Positions 35,715 through 45,586 of a stretch of 64,000 nt of DNA are shown here, in pieces (position 1 is the first letter of the stretch; the number at the start of each line of letters is the position of its first letter). The notes beneath the pieces were generated by a model, which searched no databases, was not told the origin of the DNA, and was given only the letters and a program-made list of their open reading frames with translations. Location: the NCBI RefSeq assembly GCF_000427665.1, contig NZ_KE386572.1:1031109-1095108 (forward strand). The letters run 5' to 3'. The position numbers were made by a program, and so were the translations under genes. This DNA comes from Geminicoccus roseus DSM 18922 (lineage in GTDB: Bacteria; Pseudomonadota; Alphaproteobacteria; Geminicoccales; Geminicoccaceae).

Positions 35715-37232
35715 TCAGTTCTTGACGGTGTCTTCCAGGAAGAACCGGCCGAGCGGGTTCTGGTAGAAGCCCTCGATGTTGCTGCGCGAAACATTGACAT
35801 ACGGGCTGTAGTACAGGTCGATCCAGTGGGCATCGTCCTTGGCGATGACCTGGATCTCCTCGTAGAGCGCCTCGCGCTTGGCCGGGTCCATCTCGGTCCG
35901 GGCCTGCTCGACCAGTTCCTTGACCTGCTCGTTCTGGTAGCGGGTCATGTAGTTCATGTTGGTGTCGTGCCCCAGGACGAAGGTCGTCTTCTGGTCCGGG
36001 TCGATGACGTCGTTGGTCCAGTAGTTCTTCGAGATGTCGTACTCGCCGGCCACCAGCATGTCCCAGCTGGTGCTGGGGTCGACCTTGCGGATGTTGGCGG
36101 TGATCCCGGCCTGGGCGAGCTGCTGCTGGACCAGGACCGCGACCTGCTCGTCCACCGCCGAGCCGGCCTCGACCACATAGTCCAGGGTCAGGTCGGACGC
36201 GCCGGCCTCGGCCAGGAGCTGCTTGGCCTTCTCGGGATCATAGGGGCGCAGCAGGTTGTCCTCGTTGTAGTACAGCGCGCCCCTGGGCACGTACGAGTTC
36301 GCGACCTCGCCCACGCCGAACGTCACCGTGTCCACGATCGCCTGCTTGTCGATCGCGAAGTCCAGCGCCTGGCGGACCTCCTTGGTGCCGAGCGGGCCGT
36401 GCTCGTGGTTGATCAGGAGATGGTCCTCGCGGGTCGACTTGTCCTTGTGAACGGTCAGGTCCGGGTTCTTCTCCAGCTCGGCCACGTTGGAGAACGGCAC
36501 GAAAATCGCCGCATCCAGTTCGCCGGCCTGCACCTTGAGCATCCGGGTATTGTCGTCGGGCACCGAGACCCACTCGACGCCGTCCAGCTTGACCCGGTCG
36601 GCTTCCCAGAACTCCGGGTTGCGCTCGAGCACGACCTTGTCGCCGCGGATCCAGTCCTTGACCTTGAAGGCGCCGGAGGCGACCGGCATCACGCCGAAGC
36701 CCTCCTCGTCGGCCTCGATCGCGGCCTTGGACAGCACCGAGACGCCCGGCATGGCGAGCGACGCCAGGAACGGGGCGGACGGCGTCTTCAGCTTCACCAC
36801 CAGGGTCTTGTCGTCGGTCGCCTCGGCGGTATCGACCACCGTGTAGCTGTCGCTCCACAGCGATTCCTCGCTGTCGCGGATGCGCAGGATCGAGAAGGCG
36901 GCGTCCTCGGCGGTGATCGGGCTGCCGTCGGAGAACTTCGCGTCGCGCATCTTGAAGGTGTAGGTCAGCCCGTCCTCCGACATTTCCCAGCTCTCGGCCA
37001 GGCCCGGCACCAGCTCGGTGCCGGTCTTGTCGACCCGGACCAGCACGTCGTGGACGTTCATGAACACCCAGAAGTCGACGTTCTGGGCGGTCTTGATCGG
37101 GTCGAACGTGGTGCCGTCCTCGCGCCGCCCGATGGTGAGCACGCCGCCCTCGGCCATGGCCACGGCGGAGCCCAGCGTGGTGGTCGCGAGCAGGACGGCG
37201 AGGCCGAGAGCGTGGAGACTGCGTCGATGCAT
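35715..37232 (-). CDS. Peptide ABC transporter periplasmic binding protein (family 5)
   Basis: This 505-residue protein has a signal peptide (MHRRSLHALGLAVLLATTTL, cleaved near AMA). The mature part shows LTIGRREDGTTFDPIKTAQN and LVPGLAESWEMSEDGLTYTF, the SBP_bac_5 signature. It binds di- or oligopeptides or related compounds in the periplasm. It is the last gene of the operon that starts at 43733, 26 bp after the second ATPase gene. Three proline-iminopeptidase-like hydrolases in the same operon point to peptides as substrate. Confidence 0.93.
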   Translation of the reverse strand: MHRRSLHALGLAVLLATTTLGSAVAMAEGGVLTIGRREDGTTFDPIKTAQNVDFWVFMNVHDVLVRVDKTGTELVPGLAESWEMSEDGLTYTFKMRDAKFSDGSPITAEDAAFSILRIRDSEESLWSDSYTVVDTAEATDDKTLVVKLKTPSAPFLASLAMPGVSVLSKAAIEADEEGFGVMPVASGAFKVKDWIRGDKVVLERNPEFWEADRVKLDGVEWVSVPDDNTRMLKVQAGELDAAIFVPFSNVAELEKNPDLTVHKDKSTREDHLLINHEHGPLGTKEVRQALDFAIDKQAIVDTVTFGVGEVANSYVPRGALYYNEDNLLRPYDPEKAKQLLAEAGASDLTLDYVVEAGSAVDEQVAVLVQQQLAQAGITANIRKVDPSTSWDMLVAGEYDISKNYWTNDVIDPDQKTTFVLGHDTNMNYMTRYQNEQVKELVEQARTEMDPAKREALYEEIQVIAKDDAHWIDLYYSPYVNVSRSNIEGFYQNPLGRFFLEDTVKN

Positions 37233-37258
37233 GGATTTACTCCTTATGGACGACCGGT

Positions 37259-38218
37259 TCAGGCGGCTTCCCTGGCCGGACTGTGCAACAGGCAGGCGAC
37301 GGCGCGCTGCCCCAGCGGAAAAAGTTCGGGATGGCGGCCGCCCGTGCAGGCGGCGAACGCCTTGGGGCAGCGCGGATGCAAGGCGCAGCCGGAGGGGAGG
37401 CGCAAGGGGCTGGGCGGGTCGCCCTCCAGGCTCGGCACCGGCAGGGGCCGGTCCGGGTCGATCTCCGGGATCGCCCGGATCAACGCCTCGCTGTAGGGGT
37501 GCAGCGGCTGACCGAACACCTGCTCAACCGGGCCCTCCTCGACGATCCGGCCCAGATACATCACCGCCACCCGGTCGCACAGGCGGCGGACCAGGGCCAG
37601 GTCGTGGGCAATGAAGATCAGCGCCAGACCCATCTTCTGCTTCAGCTCGATCAGCAGGTTGATGATCTGCGCCTGGATCGACACGTCCAGCGCCGCCACG
37701 CATTCGTCGGCGATCACCAGCCTCGGCTCGATCGCCAGGGCCCGGGCGATGCCGACCCGCTGGCACTGCCCGCCGGACAGGGTGCCGGGCTTGCGGTCGG
37801 CGAATTCCGGGCGCAGGCCGACCAGGGTCAGCAGTTCCTCGACCCGCGGCCGGACCGCGGCCCCGGACGCCTTGCCATGGACGCGCAGCACCTCGGCCAG
37901 GATGTCGCCGACCCGGGCGCGCGGGTTGAGCGAGTTCAGCGGGTCCTGGAAGATCATCGCGGTCTGCCGGCGCAGCGCCGCCCAGCCGGCCCGGTCGACG
38001 ACCTCCCGGCCGTCGAAGCGGATCTGGCCGCCGGTCGGCGGGATCAGGCCCATCATGGTCCGGCCGAGCGTGCTCTTGCCGCAGCCGCTCTCGCCGACCA
38101 GGCCCAGGGTCTCGCCCGGGCGCACCGCGAGCGACACCTGGTTGACCGCCTGCACGGTGCCGGCGCCGGTGCGGAAATGGACGACGAGGTCGCTGGCCTC
38201 GATCAGGGACGCGGTCAC
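37259..38218 (-). CDS. Peptide ABC transporter ATP-binding protein (DppF/OppF type)
   Basis: This 319-residue ATPase has Walker A GESGCGKST, signature LSGGQCQRVGIARAL and Walker B LVIADECVAALDVS. Note that the usual DEPVSALD is DECVAALD here: Glu is kept but Pro is Cys. The C-terminal oligopeptide-transporter extension contains the cysteine motif CALHPRCPKAFAAC, which typically binds an iron-sulfur cluster. The start is GTG 38218, overlapping the previous stop by GTGA. It pairs with the DppD-type ATPase. Confidence 0.92.
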   Translation of the reverse strand: MTASLIEASDLVVHFRTGAGTVQAVNQVSLAVRPGETLGLVGESGCGKSTLGRTMMGLIPPTGGQIRFDGREVVDRAGWAALRRQTAMIFQDPLNSLNPRARVGDILAEVLRVHGKASGAAVRPRVEELLTLVGLRPEFADRKPGTLSGGQCQRVGIARALAIEPRLVIADECVAALDVSIQAQIINLLIELKQKMGLALIFIAHDLALVRRLCDRVAVMYLGRIVEEGPVEQVFGQPLHPYSEALIRAIPEIDPDRPLPVPSLEGDPPSPLRLPSGCALHPRCPKAFAACTGGRHPELFPLGQRAVACLLHSPAREAA

Positions 38219-39198
38219 GACACTTCCTCCAGGACGGGAGCGTGGACCGGGAACAGGCAGGCCGCCTCGCCGCCGTCCGCCTGCCGCTCCAGCGCGGGCT
38301 GGCGCTCCCGGCAGACCGCGTGCATCCGCTCGCAGCGCGGGTGGAAGCGGCATCCGGGCGGCATGGCGCCGGCCAGCGGCGGCTGGCCGGGAATGCTGGG
38401 CAGGAGACCGACCCCGCCGCCGCTGGCCGGCTGGCAGCGGATCAGCGCCCGCGTGTAGGGATGATGCGGGCTGGCCAGGACCTGGCGCTTGTCGCCCTTC
38501 TCGGCGATCCGCCCGGCATACATCACCGCGATCCGGTCGCAGGTCTGCGCCACCACGCCCAGGTCGTGGGTGACCAGCAGGATCGAGACGCCGCGCTGGT
38601 CGCGCAGGTTGAGCAGGAGGCGCAGGATCTGCGCCTGCACGGTGACGTCCAGGGCGGTGGTCGGCTCGTCGGCGATCACCAGCTTCGGGTCGCAGGCGAG
38701 GGCGGTCGCGATCATGGCGCGCTGGCGCATCCCGCCGGACAGCTCATGCGGGTAGCTGTCGATCCGGGCGGCGGGGTCGGGGATGCCGACCTGGCGGAGC
38801 AGCTCGATCCCGCGGGCGCGCGCCTCCTTGCGCGAGAGGCCCAGATGGTGGCGCACCGCCAGGCCGATCTGGTCGCCGATCCGCATCACCGGGTCCAGGT
38901 GGCTGGACGGGTTCTGGAAGATCATCCCGACCTGCCGGCCGCGCACCTTGCCCAGCGCCAGCGGATCGAGCCCGGCGATGTCGCGACCTTCCAGGCGCAC
39001 GGAGCCCGCGGTGACGGAGAGCGAGCCCGCCGGCAGCAGGCCGATCAGCGAGCGGCAGGTCACGGTCTTGCCGGAGCCGCTCTCGCCGACCAGGCCCAGC
39101 ACCTCGCCGGGCTCGATGGCGAAGGTGACGTCCTCGACCACGCTGCCGCGGGCCGAGGCGATGGTCAGGCCCTGGACGTCCAGGAGGGGGGCGGTCAT
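38215..39198 (-). CDS. Peptide ABC transporter ATP-binding protein (DppD/OppD type)
   Basis: This 327-residue ATPase has Walker [10 protein letters not shown], signature [16 protein letters not shown] and Walker [16 protein letters not shown]. The C-terminal extension carries [14 protein letters not shown], the cysteine cluster of the DppD/OppD family. ATG 39198 overlaps the permease stop by ATGA. Together with the next gene it powers the importer. Confidence 0.94.
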   Translation of the reverse strand: MTAPLLDVQGLTIASARGSVVEDVTFAIEPGEVLGLVGESGSGKTVTCRSLIGLLPAGSLSVTAGSVRLEGRDIAGLDPLALGKVRGRQVGMIFQNPSSHLDPVMRIGDQIGLAVRHHLGLSRKEARARGIELLRQVGIPDPAARIDSYPHELSGGMRQRAMIATALACDPKLVIADEPTTALDVTVQAQILRLLLNLRDQRGVSILLVTHDLGVVAQTCDRIAVMYAGRIAEKGDKRQVLASPHHPYTRALIRCQPASGGGVGLLPSIPGQPPLAGAMPPGCRFHPRCERMHAVCRERQPALERQADGGEAACLFPVHAPVLEEVS

Positions 39199-40037
39199 TC
39201 GCGCACTCCCAGAAGCTCGCCCAGGCCATCGGCCAGGAGCGAGAAGCCGAACGCCAGGATCACGATGGCGAACCCCGGAAAAGCGGTGATCCACCAGGCG
39301 GTGGTGATGAAGCCCTGCCCTTCGGCGATCATGATGCCCCATTCGGCGGTGGGCGGCTGCACGCCCAGGCCCAGATAGGAGATCGCCGAGCCGGACAGGA
39401 TCACCAGGACCACGTCCGACATGGCGAACACGATCGAGCCGGTGATGGCGTTGGGCAGGATGTGGCGGAACAGGATGCGGGCATGGCCGAAATCCAGGCT
39501 CTTCGCGGCCAGCACGAAGTCGGCGTGCTTGAGCACCAGGACCTGGGCGCGGATCAGCCGGGCGTAGGAGACCCAGCCGACCAGGGCCATGGCGATGTAG
39601 AAGCTGGCCAGGCCCGGGCCCAGGATCGCGATGATCGCGATCATCAGCACCAGGAACGGGAAGGCCAGCACCACGTCGATCACCCGCATGAACACCGTGT
39701 CGACGATCCCGCCGGCATAGCCGGCGACAGCCCCGATGCTGGTGCCGATCATGAACGGGAACACCACGCCGATCAGCCCGATCTGCAGGTCGACCCTGGC
39801 CCCCCAGATCACCCGGGACAGGATGTCCCGCCCGAAATTGTCGGTGCCGAGCCAATGCGCGGCCGAGGGCGGCTGCAGGGTGGCGGACAGGTCCTGGGCG
39901 ATCGGGTCGTAGGGAGCGATCCACGGCGCGCCCAGCGCCAGCACCACCCAGCAGCCGATCACCAGGGCACCCAGGACCAGCGGGGCCGGCAGCCTGGGCA
40001 GGCTCCTCGCCGGCCGGGCGACAGCGACCGCGCTCAC
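39195..40037 (-). CDS. Peptide ABC transporter permease (DppC/OppC type)
   Basis: This 280-residue membrane protein has the DppC N-terminal segment WIAPYDPIAQDLSATLQPPS, then HWLGTDNFGRDILSRVIWGA and the EAA loop AAKSLDFGHARILFRHILPN. About six helices are visible. It overlaps both neighbours by ATGA and pairs with the DppB-type permease upstream. Confidence 0.94.
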   Translation of the reverse strand: MSAVAVARPARSLPRLPAPLVLGALVIGCWVVLALGAPWIAPYDPIAQDLSATLQPPSAAHWLGTDNFGRDILSRVIWGARVDLQIGLIGVVFPFMIGTSIGAVAGYAGGIVDTVFMRVIDVVLAFPFLVLMIAIIAILGPGLASFYIAMALVGWVSYARLIRAQVLVLKHADFVLAAKSLDFGHARILFRHILPNAITGSIVFAMSDVVLVILSGSAISYLGLGVQPPTAEWGIMIAEGQGFITTAWWITAFPGFAIVILAFGFSLLADGLGELLGVRE

Positions 40038-40972
40038 AGCCGCACCCGCGGGTCGATGGCCACGGTCAGGATATCGGCCAGGAAGTTGATCAGCACGGTC
40101 GCCACCGCGAACGCCATCGCCACCGCCTGCACCACCATGTAGTCGCGGGAGAAGATGCCGCGCACCAGGAGCTGGCCCATGCCCGGCAGGGAGAACACGC
40201 TCTCCACCACCACCGAGCCGCCGATCAGCCAGCCGATGTTCACCGCCAGCAGGTTGATGGTCGGCACCAGCGAGTTCGGCAGGACATGGCGGCGGAAGAT
40301 CACGTTCTCGGGCAGGCCGCGCGCGCGGGCGGCGGTGGCCTGGTCCGAGCCCATCTCCGCGATCATCGCCGCGCGCAGGTTGCGGGTCAGCACCGCCGAG
40401 AGCGCCAGCGCCACGGTCAGGCAGGGCAGCACCATGTGGTGCAGCCGGTCGAGCAGGCCGTCGCCGAAGCCCGCCACCGGGAACAGGCCGAGCTTCACGC
40501 TGAACAGGATGATCAGCATGATGCCGAGCCAGAAGGCGGGCAGGCCCAGGCCGGCGGTGGAGATGATCCGGATCGCGTGGTCGGCGGTCCGGCCGCGATT
40601 CTTGGCGGCGATGGAGGCCAGCGGCATCGCGATCAGCAGCGCCAGCACGACGCTGCCCAGCACCAGCAGGAGGGTCGGCAGGATCCGGTTCGCCATCAGG
40701 TCGAGCACGCCGATCTTGTAGACGATCGAGCGGCCCATCTCGCCGTGGAACAGGTTGTTCAGGAAATAGAGATACTGGGTCCAGAGCGGCTCATCGAGCC
40801 CATACTGCTCGCGGATCCGGGCCAAAGCGGTGGGCGTGGCGCGGGTACCGAGCAGGAGGCGCGCCGGATCGCCCGGGATCATCCGGATCAGGACGAAGGT
40901 GATGACGCTGATCCCGAACAGCACCGGCAGGAGCTGCAGGGGGCGCCAGAGCACGAAGCGAAAGCGATGCAT
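40034..40972 (-). CDS. Peptide ABC transporter permease (DppB/OppB type)
   Basis: This 312-residue membrane protein has the DppB start (LPVLFGISVITFVLIRMIPG), then PARLLLGTRATPTALARI and the EAA loop ARGLPENVIFRRHVLPNSLV. It forms the channel with the DppC-type subunit. It starts 6 bp after the first hydrolase gene, so import and peptide cleavage are co-expressed. Confidence 0.94.
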   Translation of the reverse strand: MHRFRFVLWRPLQLLPVLFGISVITFVLIRMIPGDPARLLLGTRATPTALARIREQYGLDEPLWTQYLYFLNNLFHGEMGRSIVYKIGVLDLMANRILPTLLLVLGSVVLALLIAMPLASIAAKNRGRTADHAIRIISTAGLGLPAFWLGIMLIILFSVKLGLFPVAGFGDGLLDRLHHMVLPCLTVALALSAVLTRNLRAAMIAEMGSDQATAARARGLPENVIFRRHVLPNSLVPTINLLAVNIGWLIGGSVVVESVFSLPGMGQLLVRGIFSRDYMVVQAVAMAFAVATVLINFLADILTVAIDPRVRL

Positions 40973-40978
40973 CGGGGC

Positions 40979-41905
40979 TCAGGCCCTCTGGCGGTCGAGG
41001 AAGTCGAGCACGGCCCGGCGATAGGCCTGCGGCTCCTCATAGAACGGCGAATGCGAGCTGTTCTGGAAGATCCGGATCTCGCCGCGCGGCAAGGCGTGCA
41101 CCATCCGCATCCCGCAGGCCGGGGTGAGGACGTCGTGCTGGCCGTTGATCACCAGGGTCGGCCAGGTGAAGCGGTGCAGCTGGTCGATCCGGTTCCAGGT
41201 CGTGATCGAGCCGACATAATGGTACTCGTTGGGGCCCTGCACGGCCATGTAGATCGGCATGTTGAAGCCGGCCTTGCTGTCGGCGGCGGGCTTGGGCCGC
41301 TCGGGCAGGCGGCGGATGTGCCGGTAGTCGAGCAGGTCGATCGCTGCCTTGTAGGCCGGGTGCTCGTAGTTCCCCAGCGCCTCGAAGCGCTGGAGCATCG
41401 CGACCGTCTCGGCACCCAGGGCCATGCGCAGGCGCTCGATCTCGCCCATCAGATGCGGGATGTCGGCCGCGGTGTTGGACAGGATCATCGAGGCGATCCG
41501 GCCGGGATATTTCAGCGCGTACTCGATCCCGCACCAGCCGCCCCAGCTGTGGCCCAGGAAGTGGACGCGCTTCAGGCCCAGCGCGTCCAGGACCGCCTCG
41601 ACCTCCTCGACATAGCGCTCCAGCGTCCACAGCGACCGGTCGTCCGGGTGGTCGGAGGCGCCGGTGCCGAGCTGATCGTGCACCACGACCCGGTAGCCAT
41701 GGCCGGCAAGCGGGACCAAGGGCGCCCGCAGATAGTTGCAGGGCAGGCCAGGCCCGCCGTTCAGGAGAAAGACGACCTCGTCGCCCTCGCCATAGGAATA
41801 GGCCTTCACCTTGTGGCCGCCGCCGACCGCGACCTCGACGGTCACGTCGGCCGGACGGTCGTCCCAGACGACGAAGCCGTCGGACAGCACCGAACGCTCG
41901 GACAT
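40979..41905 (-). CDS. Proline-iminopeptidase-like alpha/beta hydrolase, copy 1
   Basis: This 308-residue hydrolase has the nucleophile elbow GHSWGG and catalytic Asp in INGQHDVLTP. The catalytic His lies in FQNSSHSPFYEEP. The oxyanion segment is NGGPG rather than HGGPG, a variant shared with copy 2. The family removes N-terminal residues, often proline, or cleaves small amides and esters. ATG 41905 overlaps the previous gene by one base (TGATG). It is third in an operon with two homologues, followed by peptide import genes. Confidence 0.9.
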   Translation of the reverse strand: MSERSVLSDGFVVWDDRPADVTVEVAVGGGHKVKAYSYGEGDEVVFLLNGGPGLPCNYLRAPLVPLAGHGYRVVVHDQLGTGASDHPDDRSLWTLERYVEEVEAVLDALGLKRVHFLGHSWGGWCGIEYALKYPGRIASMILSNTAADIPHLMGEIERLRMALGAETVAMLQRFEALGNYEHPAYKAAIDLLDYRHIRRLPERPKPAADSKAGFNMPIYMAVQGPNEYHYVGSITTWNRIDQLHRFTWPTLVINGQHDVLTPACGMRMVHALPRGEIRIFQNSSHSPFYEEPQAYRRAVLDFLDRQRA

Positions 41906-42807
41906 CAGCGGGCCTTGTGCTTGTCGAGGAAGGCCAGGAGCGCCGGGTAATAGGCGTGCGGTTCCTCGTAGAACGGCATGTGGCTGCTGTTGGGGAAGCA
42001 GTGCAGCTCGGCGTCCGGCAGGGCCAGCTTCATCTTCAGCGCGCAGGCGGGGGTGAGCTCGTCGTGCTGGCCCACCGTGATCAGGGTCGGAACGGTGATC
42101 CGGTGCATGTCCGGGATCCGGTTCCAGTCCTTCAGGTTGCCGGTGTAGAGGAACTCGTTGGGTCCCTGCATGGTCCCGTAGGGGCCCATGTTCCAGCTGT
42201 CGAGCGAGCGCTTGACCGGCGCCGGCCACTCGTCGAGGCGGCAGACATGGCGGTAGTTCAGGATGGTCACCGCCGCCTGGTATTCCGGATGGTCGAGGGT
42301 GCCCTCGGCCTCGTGGCGCTGCATCATCGCCACCGTCTCCGGACCCAGCGCCGCGCGCAGCCGCTCCAGCTCGGAGATCAGGTGCGGCATGTCGCCGACC
42401 GTGTCCTCCAGGATCAGGGTCTTCAGTGCGTCCGGATAGGTGAGCGCAAACTCGATCCCGAGCCAGCCGCCCCAGCTGTGGCCGAGCAGGTGGACCTTGC
42501 CCAGATCCAGCGCCTTGCGGACCTGCTCGGTCTCCTCGACATAGCGGGTGATCGTCCAGAGCGCGGTGTCGGTCGGCTGGTCGGCCTTGCCGGTGCCCAG
42601 CTGGTCGAAGGCGACCACCCGGTAGCCCTGGTCGACCAGGCAGGAATGGGCGTCGCGCAGGTAGTCGCAGGCGAGGCCCGGGCCGCCGTTCAGGCAGAAT
42701 ACGGTCTCGTCGCCGGACCCGAACTCGTAGGCGACCACCTTGAAGCCGCCGTCGATCCGGACCTCGTGGGTCCGGTCCGGCTCGATCTCACGCCACATCG
42801 ACAACAT
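41905..42807 (-). CDS. Proline-iminopeptidase-like alpha/beta hydrolase, copy 2
   Basis: This 300-residue homologue of copy 1 has NGGPGLACDYL, GHSWGGWLGIEF, VGQHDELTP and FPNSSHMPFYEEP, so the Ser-Asp-His triad is complete. The start is ATG 42807 (MLSMWREIEPD) or the ATG three codons later; a GAGGGGG stretch lies just upstream. Copies 1 and 2 are closer to each other than to copy 3, suggesting a tandem duplication. The substrate is not identifiable. Confidence 0.88.
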   Translation of the reverse strand: MLSMWREIEPDRTHEVRIDGGFKVVAYEFGSGDETVFCLNGGPGLACDYLRDAHSCLVDQGYRVVAFDQLGTGKADQPTDTALWTITRYVEETEQVRKALDLGKVHLLGHSWGGWLGIEFALTYPDALKTLILEDTVGDMPHLISELERLRAALGPETVAMMQRHEAEGTLDHPEYQAAVTILNYRHVCRLDEWPAPVKRSLDSWNMGPYGTMQGPNEFLYTGNLKDWNRIPDMHRITVPTLITVGQHDELTPACALKMKLALPDAELHCFPNSSHMPFYEEPHAYYPALLAFLDKHKAR

Positions 42808-42812
42808 CCCCC

Positions 42813-43733
42813 TCAATCCCGGCCGTCGTTCTCGTCCAGGAACGCGGCGACCAGCTGCATGCAAGAATCGCGCTCTTCCACGTGCGGCATGTGGCTGGAC
42901 TGCTCGAAGATCGTCCAGCGCACGTCCTTGATGTGGTCGGCGAACGGCTGGACCACCTTGGGCGTGGCCTCGTCGTAGCGGCCCGAGACCAGCAGGACCG
43001 GCACGTCGATCCGGTGCAGCCGGTCGATCACCGACCAGGACTTCAGCGTGCCGATCACATGGAACTCGGACGGGCCGTTCATGGTGAAGTAGACGGTCGG
43101 ATCGTCCTCGATCGCCTTGAAGGTGCGGGCGACCTCGTCCGGCATCGGCACGATCCGGCAGACATGGCGCTCGTAGAAGCCCTTCATGGCCTCGGCGTAT
43201 TCGGGATCGAGCGTGGTGCCGGCTGCCTCATGCTTCAGCAGCACTGCCTGGATTTCCGGCGGCAGTTCCTCGCGCAGCCGGTTGGCCTCCTCGACCCAGA
43301 GCGCCATCGAGGGCGGCGAGTTGGCGATCACGATCGAGCGCAGGCCGCCCGGCCGGCGGATCGCGTGCTCGGAGCCGAGCATGCCGCCCCAGGACTGGCC
43401 GAACACATGGTAGGCGCCGGCGATGCCCAGATGGTCCAGCAGGTTGTCGAGCTCGTCCAGGAACAGCTGGACGGTCCAGAAATCGGCGCCCTTGTCCGGC
43501 AGGTGGGTGGAGCGGCCGTTGCCGAGCTGGTCGTAATGGATGACGGCGCGCCCGGTGGCGGCGATGTCTTTCAGCGAATCCACATAGTCATGGGTGCAGC
43601 CGGGGCCGCCATGGAGGACCACCATGGGCGGGCGGCCGTTCCCGAGGTCGCCGGTGACGCGGTACCATGTCCGCCACTCGCCAAACGGCGCCTCGCCCTC
43701 GCGCACCTGCATCATCATCCCCCCCACTGCCAT
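42813..43733 (-). CDS. Proline-iminopeptidase-like alpha/beta hydrolase, copy 3
   Basis: This 306-residue member has the canonical [11 protein letters not shown] segment. The elbow is GQSWGG, as in true proline iminopeptidases. Asp lies in [10 protein letters not shown] and His in [11 protein letters not shown]. It is the first gene of the eight-gene peptide operon that runs to 35715. The N-terminal start may be ATG 43733 or the methionine five codons later, since a G-rich stretch lies between. It probably releases N-terminal residues from imported peptides in the cytoplasm, since no signal peptide is seen. Confidence 0.88.
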   Translation of the reverse strand: MAVGGMMMQVREGEAPFGEWRTWYRVTGDLGNGRPPMVVLHGGPGCTHDYVDSLKDIAATGRAVIHYDQLGNGRSTHLPDKGADFWTVQLFLDELDNLLDHLGIAGAYHVFGQSWGGMLGSEHAIRRPGGLRSIVIANSPPSMALWVEEANRLREELPPEIQAVLLKHEAAGTTLDPEYAEAMKGFYERHVCRIVPMPDEVARTFKAIEDDPTVYFTMNGPSEFHVIGTLKSWSVIDRLHRIDVPVLLVSGRYDEATPKVVQPFADHIKDVRWTIFEQSSHMPHVEERDSCMQLVAAFLDENDGRD

Positions 43734-43881
43734 GACTTCCAGGTGCCATGGCGTTCCGTTGGCGGCAGGCTTAGCCGCAGGAGCATGGCAAGCGCCACCG
43801 AGAACACGCGGCCTCCCCCTCTTCGATCGGGCCGCCCGCTCCCCACATCAGGAAACCCGCTCCATCGCCTGACGAGGTTCC

Positions 43882-44388
43882 ATGCCGCTCTCGATGTACC
43901 AGGCTTCCATGCCGGTGTTCCTGCGCCAGCTGCGCAGCCTGTCGGCGATCCTCGCCAAGGCCGAGCGGCATGCCGCGGACCGAGGCGAGGCGCCGTCGCT
44001 GCTGATCGAGGCGCGGCTGGCGCCGGACATGTTCCCGCTCGCCCGCCAGGTGCAGAGCGCCAGCGATGCGGCCAAGGGAGCCGCGGCGAGGCTGGCCGGC
44101 GTCGAGCTGCCGAGCTTCCCCGACACCGAGGCCAGCTTTCCCGAACTCCAGGAGCGGGTCGCCAAGACCATCGCCTTTTTGGAGAGCGTGCCGGCCGAGA
44201 AGTTCGACGGCAGCGAGGTCCGCGAGATCGTGCTACGCCCACGCGGCATGGAGTTGCGCTTCGACGGCCAGGGATACCTGCTGACCTTCGCCCTGCCGAA
44301 CTTCTTCTTCCATGTCACCACCGCCTACGCGATCCTGCGCGAGCAGGGCGTGCCCCTGGGCAAGCTGGACTTTCTCGGGCCGTTCTAA
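43882..44388 (+). CDS. DUF1993 family protein
   Basis: This 168-residue protein begins MPLSMYQASMPVFLRQLRSL. It has the DUF1993 core EARLAPDMFPLARQVQSASD, then YLLTFALPNFFFHVTTAYAI and LREQGVPLGKLDFLGPF at the C-terminus. The family belongs to the DinB-like four-helix group and has no firm function. It is a single gene, divergent from the peptide operon and convergent with the NitT/TauT transporter. Confidence 0.9.
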   Translation: MPLSMYQASMPVFLRQLRSLSAILAKAERHAADRGEAPSLLIEARLAPDMFPLARQVQSASDAAKGAAARLAGVELPSFPDTEASFPELQERVAKTIAFLESVPAEKFDGSEVREIVLRPRGMELRFDGQGYLLTFALPNFFFHVTTAYAILREQGVPLGKLDFLGPF

Positions 44389-44403
44389 GGGTCGAACCGC
44401 CAG

Positions 44404-44439
44404 TTCCTGCGGGGACGGCCACGGCTGTCCCCGCAGGAA
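44404..44439. terminator. Strong bidirectional hairpin
   Basis: Perfect 13-bp arms, TTCCTGCGGGGAC (44404-44416) and GTCCCCGCAGGAA (44427-44439), enclose a 10-nt loop. It lies between the convergent DUF1993 gene (ends 44388) and the binding-protein gene (ends 44448) and can terminate both. Confidence 0.75.
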
Positions 44440-44447
44440 GGCTGGCT

Positions 44448-45557
44448 TCAGAGGCGCGCCTCGATCGCCGCCACGTCGACCGCCTGGTAGTCCTCCGACA
44501 GCTCGAAATCGTTCGAGGCGGTGGTCACCGCCTCCTGGTCGAACTGGTTGGCAGCCGCGATGTAGTCGTTCTTGCAGACGTCCTCGGCCTTCACCGGGCT
44601 GGTGATCTGGCCGATCTCGTGGATGACGTCGAAATAGCCCTGCCACTGGCCCATGTCGTGCCAGCCCCAGCCCTGGCGCTGCTCCCAGGGGCCGCGGAAG
44701 ATCTTGGCCAGCTGCATCATCGACTCGGTGGCGATCTCGGGGGTCAGCGTGCTGGCCAGGGCCGGGAACTGCTCCAGCACGATCTGGGTGGTGGCGCGCG
44801 GGTTCTGGTGGCCGAACTCCAGGCCCATCGCCCAGGCCTTGAAGTAGTTCTCGTAGAGCGACTTCTTGGCCTCGTCCTCGAAGTCCGAGGTGCGGATCAC
44901 GAAGGTGTTGGCCGGGAACTTGGAGAAGTCGTAGGGCAGGATGTAGTCGTAATCGAGCCCCTGCCCGAACCACTGCGCGCGCAGGCCTTCCCAGCAGAGC
45001 GCGGTGTCGCCCTGGCCCTGCTGCAGGGCGGGGCCCCAGAGCTGGCCGGCTTCCAGATACTCGACCGAGGCCGGGTCGACCCCGACCTGGGCCAGCATCG
45101 GGTCGATGATCGCCTTCCAGCCGATCGAGCCGACCAGCACCTTCATGCCGGCGAGCTTCTTGATGTCGTCCGGCTTCTCCCCCTTGCGGAACGCGAAGCT
45201 GAACGTGTCGTAAGCACCCATGTGGAACACCGACTTCAGCGGCATCCCCTGCTCCAGGCCCAGAGAGAACACGCCCGGGCTCGGAAAGCCGATATCGGCC
45301 TGGTCCTGGTCGACCAGCTTGATGGTGGCGGTCGCCTCCATGGGACCCGGCTCCAGCGTGGTCTGGATGTCGCCGAACCAGCCGAACTTCTTGGAAACCC
45401 AGTAGGGATAGTCGTCCAGCACCTCGATGGTGCCGCGCGGGCTGACCCAGCGGACCGTGTTGTTGGATTCCTGCGCCATCAGGAACCGGGGGGCCGCCAG
45501 CGTGCCGGCGGCGGCGAGGCCGAGGCCCACGAAGTTGCGCCTGTCCAGACCGAACAT
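44448..45557 (-). CDS. NitT/TauT-type ABC transporter substrate-binding protein
   Basis: This 369-residue protein has a twin-arginine signal (LDRRNFVGLGLAAAGTLAAP). The NMT1-type binding domain shows DDYPYWVSKKFGWF, ADIGFPSPGVFSLGLEQGMP and GMKVLVGSIGWKAIIDPML. Ligands of this group include sulfonates, pyrimidine precursors and other organic anions; the ligand here is unknown. It is third in the operon: ATPase, permease, binding protein. Confidence 0.9.
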   Translation of the reverse strand: MFGLDRRNFVGLGLAAAGTLAAPRFLMAQESNNTVRWVSPRGTIEVLDDYPYWVSKKFGWFGDIQTTLEPGPMEATATIKLVDQDQADIGFPSPGVFSLGLEQGMPLKSVFHMGAYDTFSFAFRKGEKPDDIKKLAGMKVLVGSIGWKAIIDPMLAQVGVDPASVEYLEAGQLWGPALQQGQGDTALCWEGLRAQWFGQGLDYDYILPYDFSKFPANTFVIRTSDFEDEAKKSLYENYFKAWAMGLEFGHQNPRATTQIVLEQFPALASTLTPEIATESMMQLAKIFRGPWEQRQGWGWHDMGQWQGYFDVIHEIGQITSPVKAEDVCKNDYIAAANQFDQEAVTTASNDFELSEDYQAVDVAAIEARL

Positions 45558-45586
45558 CGATTGCTCCCTCTTCTAGGATGCGCCGA

